Source: Swaminathania salitolerans (GTDB lineage: Bacteria > Pseudomonadota > Alphaproteobacteria > Acetobacterales > Acetobacteraceae). From it: 64,000 nt of DNA. Both the position numbers and the translations under genes were made by a program. Below the pieces are notes generated by a model. It was not told the origin of the DNA. It did no database searches and saw only the letters and a program-made list of their open reading frames with translations. The first letter of the stretch is position 1. The number at the start of each line of letters is the position of its first letter. Positions 36,656 to 44,991 of the stretch are shown one piece after another. Location of the stretch: NCBI RefSeq assembly GCF_025994315.1, contig NZ_BAQE01000002.1; one strand, given 5' to 3'.

Positions 36656-38694
36656 GATGCGACTCCTTCGGGGTCTCTTCCGGTTCCGTCTGCCGTCCCG
36701 GACGGTGAGCGGGCGATCCTGCCCGCCCCCTGTCCGCCGGGCTTTCGCGGGGCGCCGAAACGATGGCGCCTGTCAGAGAGGGAGAGCGCTCCGCCCAGTG
36801 CCATGATCACGCCGCCCAGCCAGATCCAGGGTGCGAGCGGATTGACATGCAGACGCAGAACATGGCGCGCGGCTTTTCCCTCTCCGTGGCTTTCGCCCAG
36901 CGCGGCATAGAGATCGCGCAGGAGATTGGTGCGTATCGCCACATCGGTCGTGACCTGATGCTGAGCGGTGAAGTCGCGCCGCGAGGGATGCATGATCGCG
37001 ATCTCCCTGCCGTTTCGGCTCACGGTCAGATCGGCGAGGGTCGCGCGGTAGTTCGGACCTTTTTCCTGACGGATCGCCGTCAGGGTCCAGTCCAGCGCGC
37101 CCTGATGAACCGACTGGCCGATCCCGAGTTCGACGATCCTGTGCTGTGCCTGGGACATGCCCGTCAGACCGAGCACGGTCACACCGGCACCGATATGGGC
37201 GATGGCGCTGCCCCAGACGGCGCGCGGCAGATGGGGAAGGCGCTGTTTCAGCATTCCATGACCCCGGCCCAGCCCGAGCCTCAGTGCGAGATCGGTCACG
37301 CTGCCTGCGATCACCCAGATCGCAAAGGCGGCACAAAGGGCCGGGATAATCCCCGTGCATGTCGCGAGTCCGCCGATCAGCCCCAGAAAAGCCAGAGCGG
37401 CTGCCGGTCGCAGGCGTCGCAGGAGGGGGCGCATCTGTCCGCGCTTCCAGGGGAGGAGCACGCCTGCGGCCATCGCGGCCATCAGGGGAAGGGCGAGCGG
37501 GATCGTCGTCGCGTCGAAGAAGGGTTTGCCGACCGAAAGCGTGCGTCCCGTGAGAATCTGCATGAAGGGCGGGTACATCGTTCCCGTGACGACCACCGCG
37601 CAAAGCGCACAGAGCAGGATGTTGTTGAGAACGAGCCCGCCCTCGCGCGAGAGCGGCGCGAAGATGCCGCCCGATACGAGCGAGGGCGCGCGCCAGGCGA
37701 AAAGAAGCAGCGAGCCGCCGATCACGAGGGCGAGCAGGAGAAGGATGAAAAGGCCGCGTGCCGGGTCGTTGGCAAAGGCATGAACGGAATTGAGTATCCC
37801 GGACCGCACCAGAAAGGTGCCTGAGAGGGAGAAGGAAAACGTTGCGATGGCGAGCAGAACGGTCCAGATCCGCAGGGCATCGCGCTTTTCCACCACGATG
37901 GCGGAATGCACCAGAGCCGTGCCCGTCAGCCAGGGAATGAGCGAGGCATTCTCGACAGGATCCCAGAACCAGTACCCGCCCCAGCCGAGCACATAATAGG
38001 ACCACCACGACCCCATCGCGATTCCGAGCGTGAGAAAGCACCAGGCCGTTACGGCCCAGGGCCGGACCCAGCGCCCCCAGGCCGCATCGACCCGCCCTTC
38101 GATCAGGGCGGCCACGGCAAAGGCGAAGGGTACGGCAAAGCCGACATAGCCCGTGTAGAGAACGGGCGGATGGAAGGCGAGGCCCGGATCCTGAAGCAGG
38201 GGATTCATGCCTTGCCCGTCGGCAGGAGCGGGCCAGACCCGCGCGAAGGGATCGGAGGTGAGCAGACAGAAAAGCTGGAACCCGGTGGAGACCGCCCCGA
38301 GAATGGCGAGAACCCGCGCCTTGAGGACCAGAGGCAGGCCGCGACCGAACCAGGCGACCGCCCCGCCGCAGATGGCGAGAATGAGACACCAGAGCAGGAT
38401 CGACCCTTCGTGGTTCCCCCAGACTCCCGTGATCTTGTACAGCAATGGCTTGCTGAGGGCCGAATTGGCTGCGACGTTCTCGACCGAGAAATCGTCGCGG
38501 ACCGCGGATATCACGAGGCAGGCGAAAGACAGAAGAAGCGCAGCAAGCTGTGCGAAGCATAGGGCGGGTGCGAGCTCGAGCAGGGTGCGACGACGACGCG
38601 CTGCGCCCCAGAGCGGCAGAACGCCCTGTGCTAGGGCAAGCACGCAGGCCAGAGCGAGCGCATAATGCCCCTCTTCTGCACCGGGAAGCGCCAT
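36652..38694 (-). CDS. ccmF: Cytochrome c haem lyase subunit CcmF
   Basis: Multi-span membrane protein that ligates haem from holo-CcmE to apocytochrome c. The 680-residue protein has about 15 membrane helices and the tryptophan-rich WWD motif WGGYWFWDPVENASLIPWL, plus conserved His in the flanking loops (NHEGSILLW is one). ATG 38694 overlaps the ccmE stop (TGATG); 32 extra in-frame codons upstream are rejected. The last 40 residues are Arg/Gly rich and probably disordered. Confidence 0.95.
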   Translation of the reverse strand: MALPGAEEGHYALALACVLALAQGVLPLWGAARRRRTLLELAPALCFAQLAALLLSFACLVISAVRDDFSVENVAANSALSKPLLYKITGVWGNHEGSILLWCLILAICGGAVAWFGRGLPLVLKARVLAILGAVSTGFQLFCLLTSDPFARVWPAPADGQGMNPLLQDPGLAFHPPVLYTGYVGFAVPFAFAVAALIEGRVDAAWGRWVRPWAVTAWCFLTLGIAMGSWWSYYVLGWGGYWFWDPVENASLIPWLTGTALVHSAIVVEKRDALRIWTVLLAIATFSFSLSGTFLVRSGILNSVHAFANDPARGLFILLLLALVIGGSLLLFAWRAPSLVSGGIFAPLSREGGLVLNNILLCALCAVVVTGTMYPPFMQILTGRTLSVGKPFFDATTIPLALPLMAAMAAGVLLPWKRGQMRPLLRRLRPAAALAFLGLIGGLATCTGIIPALCAAFAIWVIAGSVTDLALRLGLGRGHGMLKQRLPHLPRAVWGSAIAHIGAGVTVLGLTGMSQAQHRIVELGIGQSVHQGALDWTLTAIRQEKGPNYRATLADLTVSRNGREIAIMHPSRRDFTAQHQVTTDVAIRTNLLRDLYAALGESHGEGKAARHVLRLHVNPLAPWIWLGGVIMALGGALSLSDRRHRFGAPRKPGGQGAGRIARSPSGTADGTGRDPEGVAS

Positions 38695-39323
38695 CACTGT
38701 GCGGATCGTCCTGTCATCTCGCGGGCCTCGTTCCGGGTCATGCTGTCCCAGCTTCCCGCGCTGGGCGGCTTGCCGAAGCGGGGATCCCATTTGCCGCTGC
38801 GTTTCAGCGCTTCGGCAACCTCCCGGGGCATGTAGGTCTCGTCATGTTTCGCAAGCACTTCCGTCGCTGCGAAGGGATGGCCGGGTCTGAAGGTGCCGAG
38901 GGCGACCACGCTCTGTCCCTCGCGGAAGAGATCGGGAAGAATGCCGCTGAACCGCACCGTGACGGCCGCCTGTCCGTCTGTGACGTCGAAGACGTTCACG
39001 GGCACATTGTCCTCGACCGTTCGCCTGAGCGACCCCGCGACCACCATGCCGCCGAGGCGGATCACCCGATCGGGAACGGGCGGTCTGGCGAGGATCTGCG
39101 ATGGGGCCATGAAGAAGACGATACTCGACGAAAAGGCGTTGAGAACGAGCGCGGTCGCGGCGGAAAAGCAGATCAGACAGGTCAGGGTCAACCACAGACG
39201 GCGGCTTTTCCGTGTCATGCGCCGGGTGGCGGTGCGCCGGCCTCCGTCAGGCCCTGCATTGGTCGCAGGCCCCTCGCGGGCGGGATTCCGGTCGGCAGGC
39301 CGGTCATGGGAGGGCGTGCTCAT
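38694..39323 (-). CDS. ccmE: Haem chaperone CcmE
   Basis: Periplasmic haem chaperone anchored in the inner membrane. The 209-residue protein has an unusual 36-residue polar N-terminal extension, one membrane helix (about residues 43-63), the OB-fold core (RLGGMVVAGSLRR, VNVFDVTDGQAAVTVRFSG), and the haem-binding HDETYMP with His160 and Tyr164. ATG 39323 overlaps the ccmD stop (ATGA). Starting at Met36 instead would give a more usual length, so the true start may be internal. Confidence 0.94.
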   Translation of the reverse strand: MSTPSHDRPADRNPAREGPATNAGPDGGRRTATRRMTRKSRRLWLTLTCLICFSAATALVLNAFSSSIVFFMAPSQILARPPVPDRVIRLGGMVVAGSLRRTVEDNVPVNVFDVTDGQAAVTVRFSGILPDLFREGQSVVALGTFRPGHPFAATEVLAKHDETYMPREVAEALKRSGKWDPRFGKPPSAGSWDSMTRNEAREMTGRSAQ

Positions 39324-39475
39324 GGGCTGCGTCTTTCTTGCGCGCGCGCCGCACGCTCGAGCCCCGCCAGCCGCGCGCGCGCGCGTTTGAGGCGCAGCCG
39401 GAGGGCGATGGACAGCCACAGGGCGGCAATGGCGGTAAGGCCGTAGGATGAGAGGATATAGGGAAGATGGGTCAC
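39320..39475 (-). CDS. ccmD: Haem exporter protein CcmD
   Basis: A 51-residue protein with one membrane helix (YGLTAIAALWLSIALRLRL) followed by an Arg-rich tail. CcmD helps release holo-CcmE from the CcmABCD complex. The start is GTG 39475, overlapping the ccmC stop (GTGA), and the stop overlaps ccmE. Position between ccmC and ccmE, length and the Tyr before the helix (SSYGLT) all fit. Confidence 0.9.
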   Translation of the reverse strand: MTHLPYILSSYGLTAIAALWLSIALRLRLKRARARLAGLERAARAQERRSP

Positions 39476-40251
39476 GCGCGCGCTCCCGCCCGCCGTGTCA
39501 GGATCTGCTGGGCGCGGTGTTCGAGTATCGCGGCTTCGAGCCGGCCGGTTACCAAAGCGGCGAAACCGAGGGCGAACCCTGCAAAGCTGATGGCAAGGGG
39601 CACGAGCATCGACATGGCCATGCTCGGTGCATGGGTCAGGGTAATGCTGTCCGGCTGGTGCAGGGTATTCCACCAGGCGACGCTGAACTTGATGATCGGA
39701 AGGTCGATCACTCCCGCGATGGCCAGGATCGAAGCGGCCCGGAAGCCGCGCTGCGGATCGTCGAATGCGCGGATCAGGGCGATATGGCCGAGATAGAGAA
39801 AGAAAAGAACCAGCACCGAGGTCAGGCGCGCATCCCAGACCCACCAGGCGCCCCACATGGGTTTTCCCCATAACGAACCCGTCGCCAGACAGAGCGCCGT
39901 CACGACGGCGCCGACGGGGCCGATCTCCATCGCGGCGAGATCGGCGAGAGGATGTTTCCAGACGAGAGAAAGGAGTCCGCACAGGGCGAGTGCGGCATAG
40001 CCGGACGAGGCGAGTATCGCCATGGGCACATGAACATACATGATGCGCACGGCATCGCCCTGCTGCCAGTCTGCGGGGGAGAAGAACAGGCCGAGGCCAA
40101 GTCCTGCCGCGAGGCAGACGATGGCTGCGATCGAGAGAAGGGGAAACAGCCAGCGCGACAGCCGCAGGAAACGCCCGGGATTGGCGAAGCGGTGCAGCAG
40201 GGCGCCGGTTGACGGGCGTCCTGCTGCGGCAGAAGGCGAGGGATGAATCAC
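39472..40251 (-). CDS. ccmC: Haem exporter protein CcmC
   Basis: Inner membrane protein that loads haem on CcmE. The 259-residue protein has six membrane helices and the WWD motif WGKPMWGAWWVWDARLTS, with conserved His in MYVHVPMA and TLHQPDSI. It is the first visible gene of the Ccm operon. The CcmA ATPase and CcmB permease normally upstream are not here: the next gene on the left flank is divergent, so ccmAB must be elsewhere. Confidence 0.95.
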   Translation of the reverse strand: MIHPSPSAAAGRPSTGALLHRFANPGRFLRLSRWLFPLLSIAAIVCLAAGLGLGLFFSPADWQQGDAVRIMYVHVPMAILASSGYAALALCGLLSLVWKHPLADLAAMEIGPVGAVVTALCLATGSLWGKPMWGAWWVWDARLTSVLVLFFLYLGHIALIRAFDDPQRGFRAASILAIAGVIDLPIIKFSVAWWNTLHQPDSITLTHAPSMAMSMLVPLAISFAGFALGFAALVTGRLEAAILEHRAQQILTRRAGARA

Positions 40252-40428
40252 GCTTCACTTTTCTCCCTTGGAATCACGGCAAGATATAGCCCTGTCTCCG
40301 TTTCGTCCGTTATGGGAACATGATCAGAAACCGTCCTGATAGTCTCAAAGCCTCCGTCAAGGCTAGAACGGAGCGTGCAGATTGTTCCGGTGACGGTGAT
40401 AGAGTTTCCCTGTCAGTCGAGGTGTATC

Positions 40429-40890
40429 GTGCAGTACTGGTTGATCAAATCCGAGCCGGAGGCCTTTTCCTGGCAGCAGCAGGTCGAAAACGTGACCGAG
40501 CCCTGGACGGGGGTGCGAAACTATCAGGCGCGCAACAACCTCTCAGCCATGCGCTGTGGCGATCTCGCTTTTTTCTATCACTCCGTGAGCGATCGCGAAA
40601 TCGTCGGTGTGGTGGAAATCGTGCGGGAAGCCTATCCCGACCCGACCGCCGCGGAGGAAGGGGCCGTTAAGGAAGGCAGTGGGAAAGAAGGGGGCGGGAA
40701 ACGACGCTGGGTGTGCGTCGATGTCAGGGCTCATGGCGAGATGCGCAAACCCGTCTCTCTTGCTGTGATCAAGGCCGATCCCGCACTTGCCGGTATGGCG
40801 CTGGTGAAACAGTCCCGCCTGTCGGTCGCGCCGGTCACGCATGAGGAGTGGCAGCATATCTGTGCGCTCGGACAATGGCGCGCGCCCTGA
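40429..40890 (+). CDS. EVE domain-containing protein
   Basis: A 153-residue protein of the EVE (thymocyte nuclear protein 1-like) family, PUA-like folds thought to bind modified nucleobases. The hallmark YWLIKSEPEAFSW at the start and WTGVRNYQARNNL, GDLAFFYHS follow. The start is GTG 40429, with GAGG seven bases upstream. Residues about 88-105 are a Gly/Lys/Glu-rich insert (GAVKEGSGKEGGGK) not needed for the fold. It is divergent from ccmC, with a 177-base gap. The cellular role of stand-alone EVE proteins is not settled. Confidence 0.9.
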   Translation: MQYWLIKSEPEAFSWQQQVENVTEPWTGVRNYQARNNLSAMRCGDLAFFYHSVSDREIVGVVEIVREAYPDPTAAEEGAVKEGSGKEGGGKRRWVCVDVRAHGEMRKPVSLAVIKADPALAGMALVKQSRLSVAPVTHEEWQHICALGQWRAP

Positions 40891-40989
40891 TCGACCGCGG
40901 CACACTGCCTTTTCCCGTGTCTCTCATGCTCCCCCGGCCTCGTGAGCCGGACCCCTTGATCCGGCCCCCATGTTCCGGCTTCGTGGGCA

Positions 40990-42513
40990 TCATGCTCCGA
41001 GAACGCGCCGCAGGATCTCCGCGATCCGGGCGGGATCATCGGCACGCAGCGCGGCGAAACCGATGATCAGCCCCTCGTCCTCCGATGCGGATGACGGGTC
41101 GTGACTCTGCCGGGCAGAACCGGGCGGCGTGGAATCATCGGGGTCTGACGGCACATGGAGTGCCGAGAGGCGGCCCACGCGATACCCCGCCCGCCCGAGT
41201 GCCTCCTGACAGGCGATCTCGTACCCTCTTTTCCGGAGACCGACGCAGAGCTGTACCCCGCCGGAAGGGGGAGCCGTCTTCACGCCATCGAGCGCACGAA
41301 GCGCCTCGTGGAGCTTTTGGCCGTTGCGGGAATAGATATGGGCGATCCTGCGCAGATGGGCGCGATACTGACCCGTCTGCATCAGCGCGGCGAGCGCATC
41401 TTGCGCATGGAGGTTCGCCGCCATGCCGAAATTGCGATGGATCGCCCGCGCAGGGGCGACAAGCGGCTCCGGCAGGGTCATCCAGCCGAGCCTCAGCCCC
41501 GGGAGCAGTGTTTTCGACGCCGAGCCGAGATAGACGCAGCCGGAACCGTCCCCATGGGCGGCAAGAGCCGCGATTTCCCGCCCCTGCCAGAGAAACTCGC
41601 TGTCGTAATCGTCTTCCAGAATGAGCGCGCCCTGCGCCCGTGCCTTTGCCAGCAAGGCCAGACGGCGCGGCAGGCTCATGCGTACGCCCAGCGGAAACTG
41701 GTTCGACGGGGTGATGTAGATAAGACGCGCCGTCCCGGGCAGGGCGTCGACACGAAACCCGTCCTCATCCACCGGGACGGGAACGATCCGGGCTCCGGCC
41801 GAGAGAAAGGCCGCGCGGGCGCCCAGATAACCGGGCGTTTCCATGGCGACCGTCATACCGGAATCGGTCATGAGCTGCGTGATCAGGGTCAGAGAGGCCT
41901 GAGTGCCGGGGGTGATCAGGATCTGCTCCGGAGAGACGGTCAACCCGCGATCGCTCCGCAGGCGGACCGCTATGGCGTCTCTCAGCGTCGCACTGCCGTG
42001 ATAGGACCCATAACCTGCGGAGTCGCCATGGTCCTGACGCGCATGACGCCGCAGAAGCCGCGCCCAGAGATCGGCGGGGAACAGATCCGGATCGGGCATA
42101 CCGGGTGCGAGACGTCCCTGCGTCACCCGATAGGATGCCGCGCGCAGGTCCTGGATCGCCGCTCTTCCGCGACAGGATACGGTGGGCGGCTCATGTCCCT
42201 CCTGCGACGCAGGGCGGATGACCGGCAGGCACAGTTTCGGACGCTTTCCCGGGCGGATGTCGAGGAGCCCCTCGGCCCTCAATAGTTCATAGGCCGATGT
42301 CAGTGTGCTGCGCGACAGGCCGAGGCTGCGCGCGGCCTCGCGACTGGATGGCAGGGTCATGTCGCCGCGAAGACGCCCGGCGCGCATGGCTGCGTGGAGC
42401 GCGAGAAAGATCTGCACCGGGAGCGGTTCCGCACGCGACGGATCGAGCGGACAGAGCGCGGGCAGATAGACCGGCGCGGGATCGGAGGACGCGGAGACAG
42501 AAGGCTTCTGCAT
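40990..42513 (-). CDS. MocR/PdxR-type transcriptional regulator
   Basis: A 507-residue fusion of a GntR-type winged helix (about residues 30-95; LPSSREAARSLGLSRSTLTS) and a fold type I aminotransferase domain that senses PLP or an amino acid rather than catalysing turnover. The PLP lysine sits in GSASKTLLPGLRLGW, with EDDYDSEFLWQG and ITPSNQFPLGVRMS nearby. It is divergent from a PNPOx-like gene, the classic MocR arrangement. Six AACTGG direct repeats (42531-42602) begin 18 bases upstream of its start and are probably its operator. A low-complexity Ser/Asp insert lies near the C terminus (about residues 455-475). Confidence 0.9.
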   Translation of the reverse strand: MQKPSVSASSDPAPVYLPALCPLDPSRAEPLPVQIFLALHAAMRAGRLRGDMTLPSSREAARSLGLSRSTLTSAYELLRAEGLLDIRPGKRPKLCLPVIRPASQEGHEPPTVSCRGRAAIQDLRAASYRVTQGRLAPGMPDPDLFPADLWARLLRRHARQDHGDSAGYGSYHGSATLRDAIAVRLRSDRGLTVSPEQILITPGTQASLTLITQLMTDSGMTVAMETPGYLGARAAFLSAGARIVPVPVDEDGFRVDALPGTARLIYITPSNQFPLGVRMSLPRRLALLAKARAQGALILEDDYDSEFLWQGREIAALAAHGDGSGCVYLGSASKTLLPGLRLGWMTLPEPLVAPARAIHRNFGMAANLHAQDALAALMQTGQYRAHLRRIAHIYSRNGQKLHEALRALDGVKTAPPSGGVQLCVGLRKRGYEIACQEALGRAGYRVGRLSALHVPSDPDDSTPPGSARQSHDPSSASEDEGLIIGFAALRADDPARIAEILRRVLGA

Positions 42514-42530
42514 GGAAAACCACCCCGAAG

Positions 42531-42602
42531 AACTGGCCCGAGAGAACTGGCCCGGAAAAACTGGCCCGAGAGAACTGGTCTGAAAAACTGATACGGAACT
42601 GG
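42531..42602. promoter_or_regulatory. Tandem AACTGG direct repeats, probable MocR operator
   Basis: AACTGG (AACTGA in copy 5) starts at 42531, 42545, 42559, 42573, 42586 and 42597, giving spacings of 14, 14, 14, 13 and 11 bases. Units 1 and 3 are identical (AACTGGCCCGAGAG). MocR-family regulators are known to bind direct repeats in the divergent promoter region. The array begins 18 bases from the regulator start and ends 68 bases from the PNPOx-like start. Confidence 0.7.
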
Positions 42603-42670
42603 ATATCGCTGCGGTCCAGTCAAGGCGTGTAGCGTAAGCGCGTCAAGTCCGAGGAAGGGGAGGGATTGCC

Positions 42671-43321
42671 ATGACGGAACACGACATCGCCGATTTTGCG
42701 CGCGCAAGACAGGCAAAGAACGCGCGTTACGACCGCGAGACGATCGACCGGGTTCTCGATACCGGGCTCGTCGCGCATGTCGGCTTCGTGGCTCAGGGAC
42801 GTCCCATGGTCATACCCATGGCCTATGCCCGGATCGGCGATACGCTGTTTCTTCACGGCGCCTCGAAAACACGTCTGATGCAGCTCGACGGGCAGAAGCT
42901 CTGCCTCACCGTGACCCAGCTCACCGGGCTCGTCGTGGCGCGTTCGGCCATGCATCATTCGGTGAATTACCGGAGCGTTGTGGTGCACGGTCAGGCCCGC
43001 GCCGTTACGGGAGCGGATCACCCGCGGGCGCTCGATGCCCTGATCGATCACCTGCTTCCGGGGCGCAGCCGGGAGGTGCGGCCCATGACGGAAAAGGAGC
43101 TGAAGGCGACCGGGGTGCTCGCGCTCGATATCGAGGCGGTGAGCGCCAAGGAGCGGACCGGCCCCCCTGCGGACGATCGTGACGATCTTCCCTCCGGACA
43201 ATGGGGCGGTGTCGTTCCGGTTCTGACCGCACTCGGGACGGGCGTGCAGGATGCGCATACGCCGGCGGCCTGCGCAGCTCCGCCCTCCCTCCGCCGGGCG
43301 CAGGCACGGTTTCTGGCCTGA
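42671..43321 (+). CDS. Pyridoxamine 5-phosphate oxidase-like flavin-binding protein
   Basis: A 216-residue protein of the putative PNPOx family (split-barrel FMN-binding fold). Family text includes HVGFVAQGRPMVIPMAYAR, LFLHGASKTRLM and HHSVNYRSVVVHG. It is not PdxH itself, lacking its overall pattern. It is divergent from the MocR regulator and shares the AACTGG array, so it is probably that regulator's target. The C-terminal 25 residues are Ala/Pro/Arg rich and likely unstructured. Its substrate is unknown. Confidence 0.87.
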   Translation: MTEHDIADFARARQAKNARYDRETIDRVLDTGLVAHVGFVAQGRPMVIPMAYARIGDTLFLHGASKTRLMQLDGQKLCLTVTQLTGLVVARSAMHHSVNYRSVVVHGQARAVTGADHPRALDALIDHLLPGRSREVRPMTEKELKATGVLALDIEAVSAKERTGPPADDRDDLPSGQWGGVVPVLTALGTGVQDAHTPAACAAPPSLRRAQARFLA

Positions 43322-43356
43322 ACGACGCGCCTCCCGTTTCCGGGCGCTGCACGGGC

Positions 43357-44682
43357 TCAGCGTGCCGGGCGGTTTTCTTTCCTGCTCCGGTTCCGGCCCC
43401 GGACCCGTGCGCGTTGAAAGAGCGATGGCGCGGCAAGGGAGGGATGCCGGTCGAGCCACTGACCCAGCCCGCCGATCGCACCGCCGAGAAGGGGCAGGGC
43501 GCGCAGCGCATCCATGACGAGAATTCTGGCGGCCCGCCTGCGTGCGGAACTGTGTCGCGGGGTGAGGCGGAAGGCGGCCAGTCGCGACCGGAAGGCCTGG
43601 GGAAACGCGCCGCGCAGGCGATGGATACCGGCCAGAAGGCGGTGATAATCCTGCCGGTCGGGCACGGCTGCGACCAGAAACAGGGCGAGGGCGAGGCTTT
43701 CATGGCGTTCGCCGCGGCCCATCAGGACGGCCGCGAGACAATAACGGTAATTCAGGTTTTCAGGATCGAGCGCCACGGCCCGACGTGCCCAGGGTTCCGC
43801 CTCTTGGTGGCGTCCCTGTTCACGAAGAAGATTGGCCAGCTGGCTGATATGACCGGCCTCGGGACTGAGTGAAACCGCATGTCTGGCAAGCGCGATCGAC
43901 CAGCCCGGATGCGTATCCCGCAGCCGGAAGGAGAGAACCTCATAATATTTCGCCACCGTTTTACGCCTGGCCCGGGCCTCGGCGATGAAGGTCGCAGGAT
44001 CGAATTCTCCGTCGAGCAGGGCCAGCACGCCCGGTACGAGCAGGCCTGCCTCGGACAGGAACGCGATGACCACATGGCCGCCATGGGCGATGGGGATGAG
44101 GGTGGAGGCGATATCCCCTGCAATCCGCCGGGCATGAAGACGATCCAGCCTGTCGCAGGGATCGTAGAAGATGAAGGCGCCCTCCGGTGGCGGGACAGGA
44201 TGCCGATCCGCAGGCTGGAAGGCGATCCGCCGCGCCTGCGGCCAGCGTGTTTCCTCCGGCACGCGTTCGGGATCGACCGAGTATTGCGGCGCGAAGGCGA
44301 TGGCCGTGGCTCCGAGCGCATGGGCATGGCGGATACAGGCATATCCCCCCATGCTCGATCCGTAGGTGAAGACCCGGTGATATCCCGCGGTGACGGCGGC
44401 TATCGCGCGGATGGCCTCGGGAATCTCCGGCTCCTGGTACCAGAGATTGGAGCGTGTCAGGATCAGGATGCAGTCGATATCGCGCTGCGTGAGGAAGCTC
44501 TCGCCAAAACCGGCGCGCGCGAGGGAAGGATTATCCGTGAAGCTGTCGAAGCTCACCACAACCCGGTCGCGGCGGTCCGAAAGGAAGGCGCGTACGAGCA
44601 CGTCCTTGCTCTGGAACAGGATTGTCGATTCGCGCGTCATGAAACGGTTATGGCGAAGCGGTGCGGATTGGCAATGGATCAT
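43357..44682 (-). CDS. Alpha/beta-hydrolase-like protein with C-terminal TPR region
   Basis: A 441-residue protein. The first 250 residues look like an alpha/beta hydrolase: nucleophile elbow YGSSMGGYA (Ser110), a possible acid in FYDPCDRLD, and a His in IAHGGHVVIAF. Residues about 265-400 form TPR-like helices (SIALARHAVSLSPEAGHISQ, EPWARRAVALDPENLNYRY). No signal peptide is present. ATG 44682 has GGAGGA seven bases upstream; the frame is open much further upstream to 45465, but this overlaps the siderophore-interacting gene. It ends 35 bases from the convergent PNPOx-like gene. The substrate is unknown. Confidence 0.78.
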   Translation of the reverse strand: MIHCQSAPLRHNRFMTRESTILFQSKDVLVRAFLSDRRDRVVVSFDSFTDNPSLARAGFGESFLTQRDIDCILILTRSNLWYQEPEIPEAIRAIAAVTAGYHRVFTYGSSMGGYACIRHAHALGATAIAFAPQYSVDPERVPEETRWPQARRIAFQPADRHPVPPPEGAFIFYDPCDRLDRLHARRIAGDIASTLIPIAHGGHVVIAFLSEAGLLVPGVLALLDGEFDPATFIAEARARRKTVAKYYEVLSFRLRDTHPGWSIALARHAVSLSPEAGHISQLANLLREQGRHQEAEPWARRAVALDPENLNYRYCLAAVLMGRGERHESLALALFLVAAVPDRQDYHRLLAGIHRLRGAFPQAFRSRLAAFRLTPRHSSARRRAARILVMDALRALPLLGGAIGGLGQWLDRHPSLAAPSLFQRARVRGRNRSRKENRPAR

Positions 44683-44783
44683 GAAAGCGTCCTCCGGGGA
44701 TCGGAGGCGCTTCGTGAGGCGAGGCCTGCAATCGCCCGGGGCTGTCGAGCGGTCGCAGACCGTCGTTTCCGGCGCGCGATGCC

Positions 44784-44817
44784 CCGGACAGGCAGCTGAA
44801 CCGGACAGGCAGCTGAA
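44784..44817. repeat. 17-bp direct tandem repeat, two copies
   Basis: CCGGACAGGCAGCTGAA occurs twice, back to back (44784-44800, 44801-44817), about 100 bases upstream of the hydrolase-TPR gene start. Confidence 0.92.
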
Positions 44818-44931
44818 GACGATCCCGTGACGCACACATAGAGTTGACATGAAAATCCGACCGCCCGGGCAGGGCGCGCCGGGAGAACCCAGGAAGCGGG
44901 GCAAGCCTGTTGCCGGTAAAGTCGATCTGAT

Positions 44932-44991
44932 GGCGTTCGGGTGTCTGGCGTTCAGGTGTCCGGCGTTCGGGGGGCTGGCGCTCAGGCGTCC
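44932..44991. repeat. 15-bp GC-rich tandem repeat, four copies
   Basis: Units GGCGTTCGGGTGTCT, GGCGTTCAGGTGTCC, GGCGTTCGGGGGGCT and GGCGCTCAGGCGTCC. Units 1 and 3 (TTCGG, ending T) and units 2 and 4 (TCAGG, ending TCC) alternate, suggesting duplication of a 30-bp pair. The array overlaps the last codons of the siderophore-interacting gene and spills into the noncoding side. Confidence 0.92.

Noticed and set aside
42531..42602. AACTGG array read as a CRISPR
   Set aside because: Units of 14 bases with no spacers, no cas genes, and position in a divergent regulator promoter.
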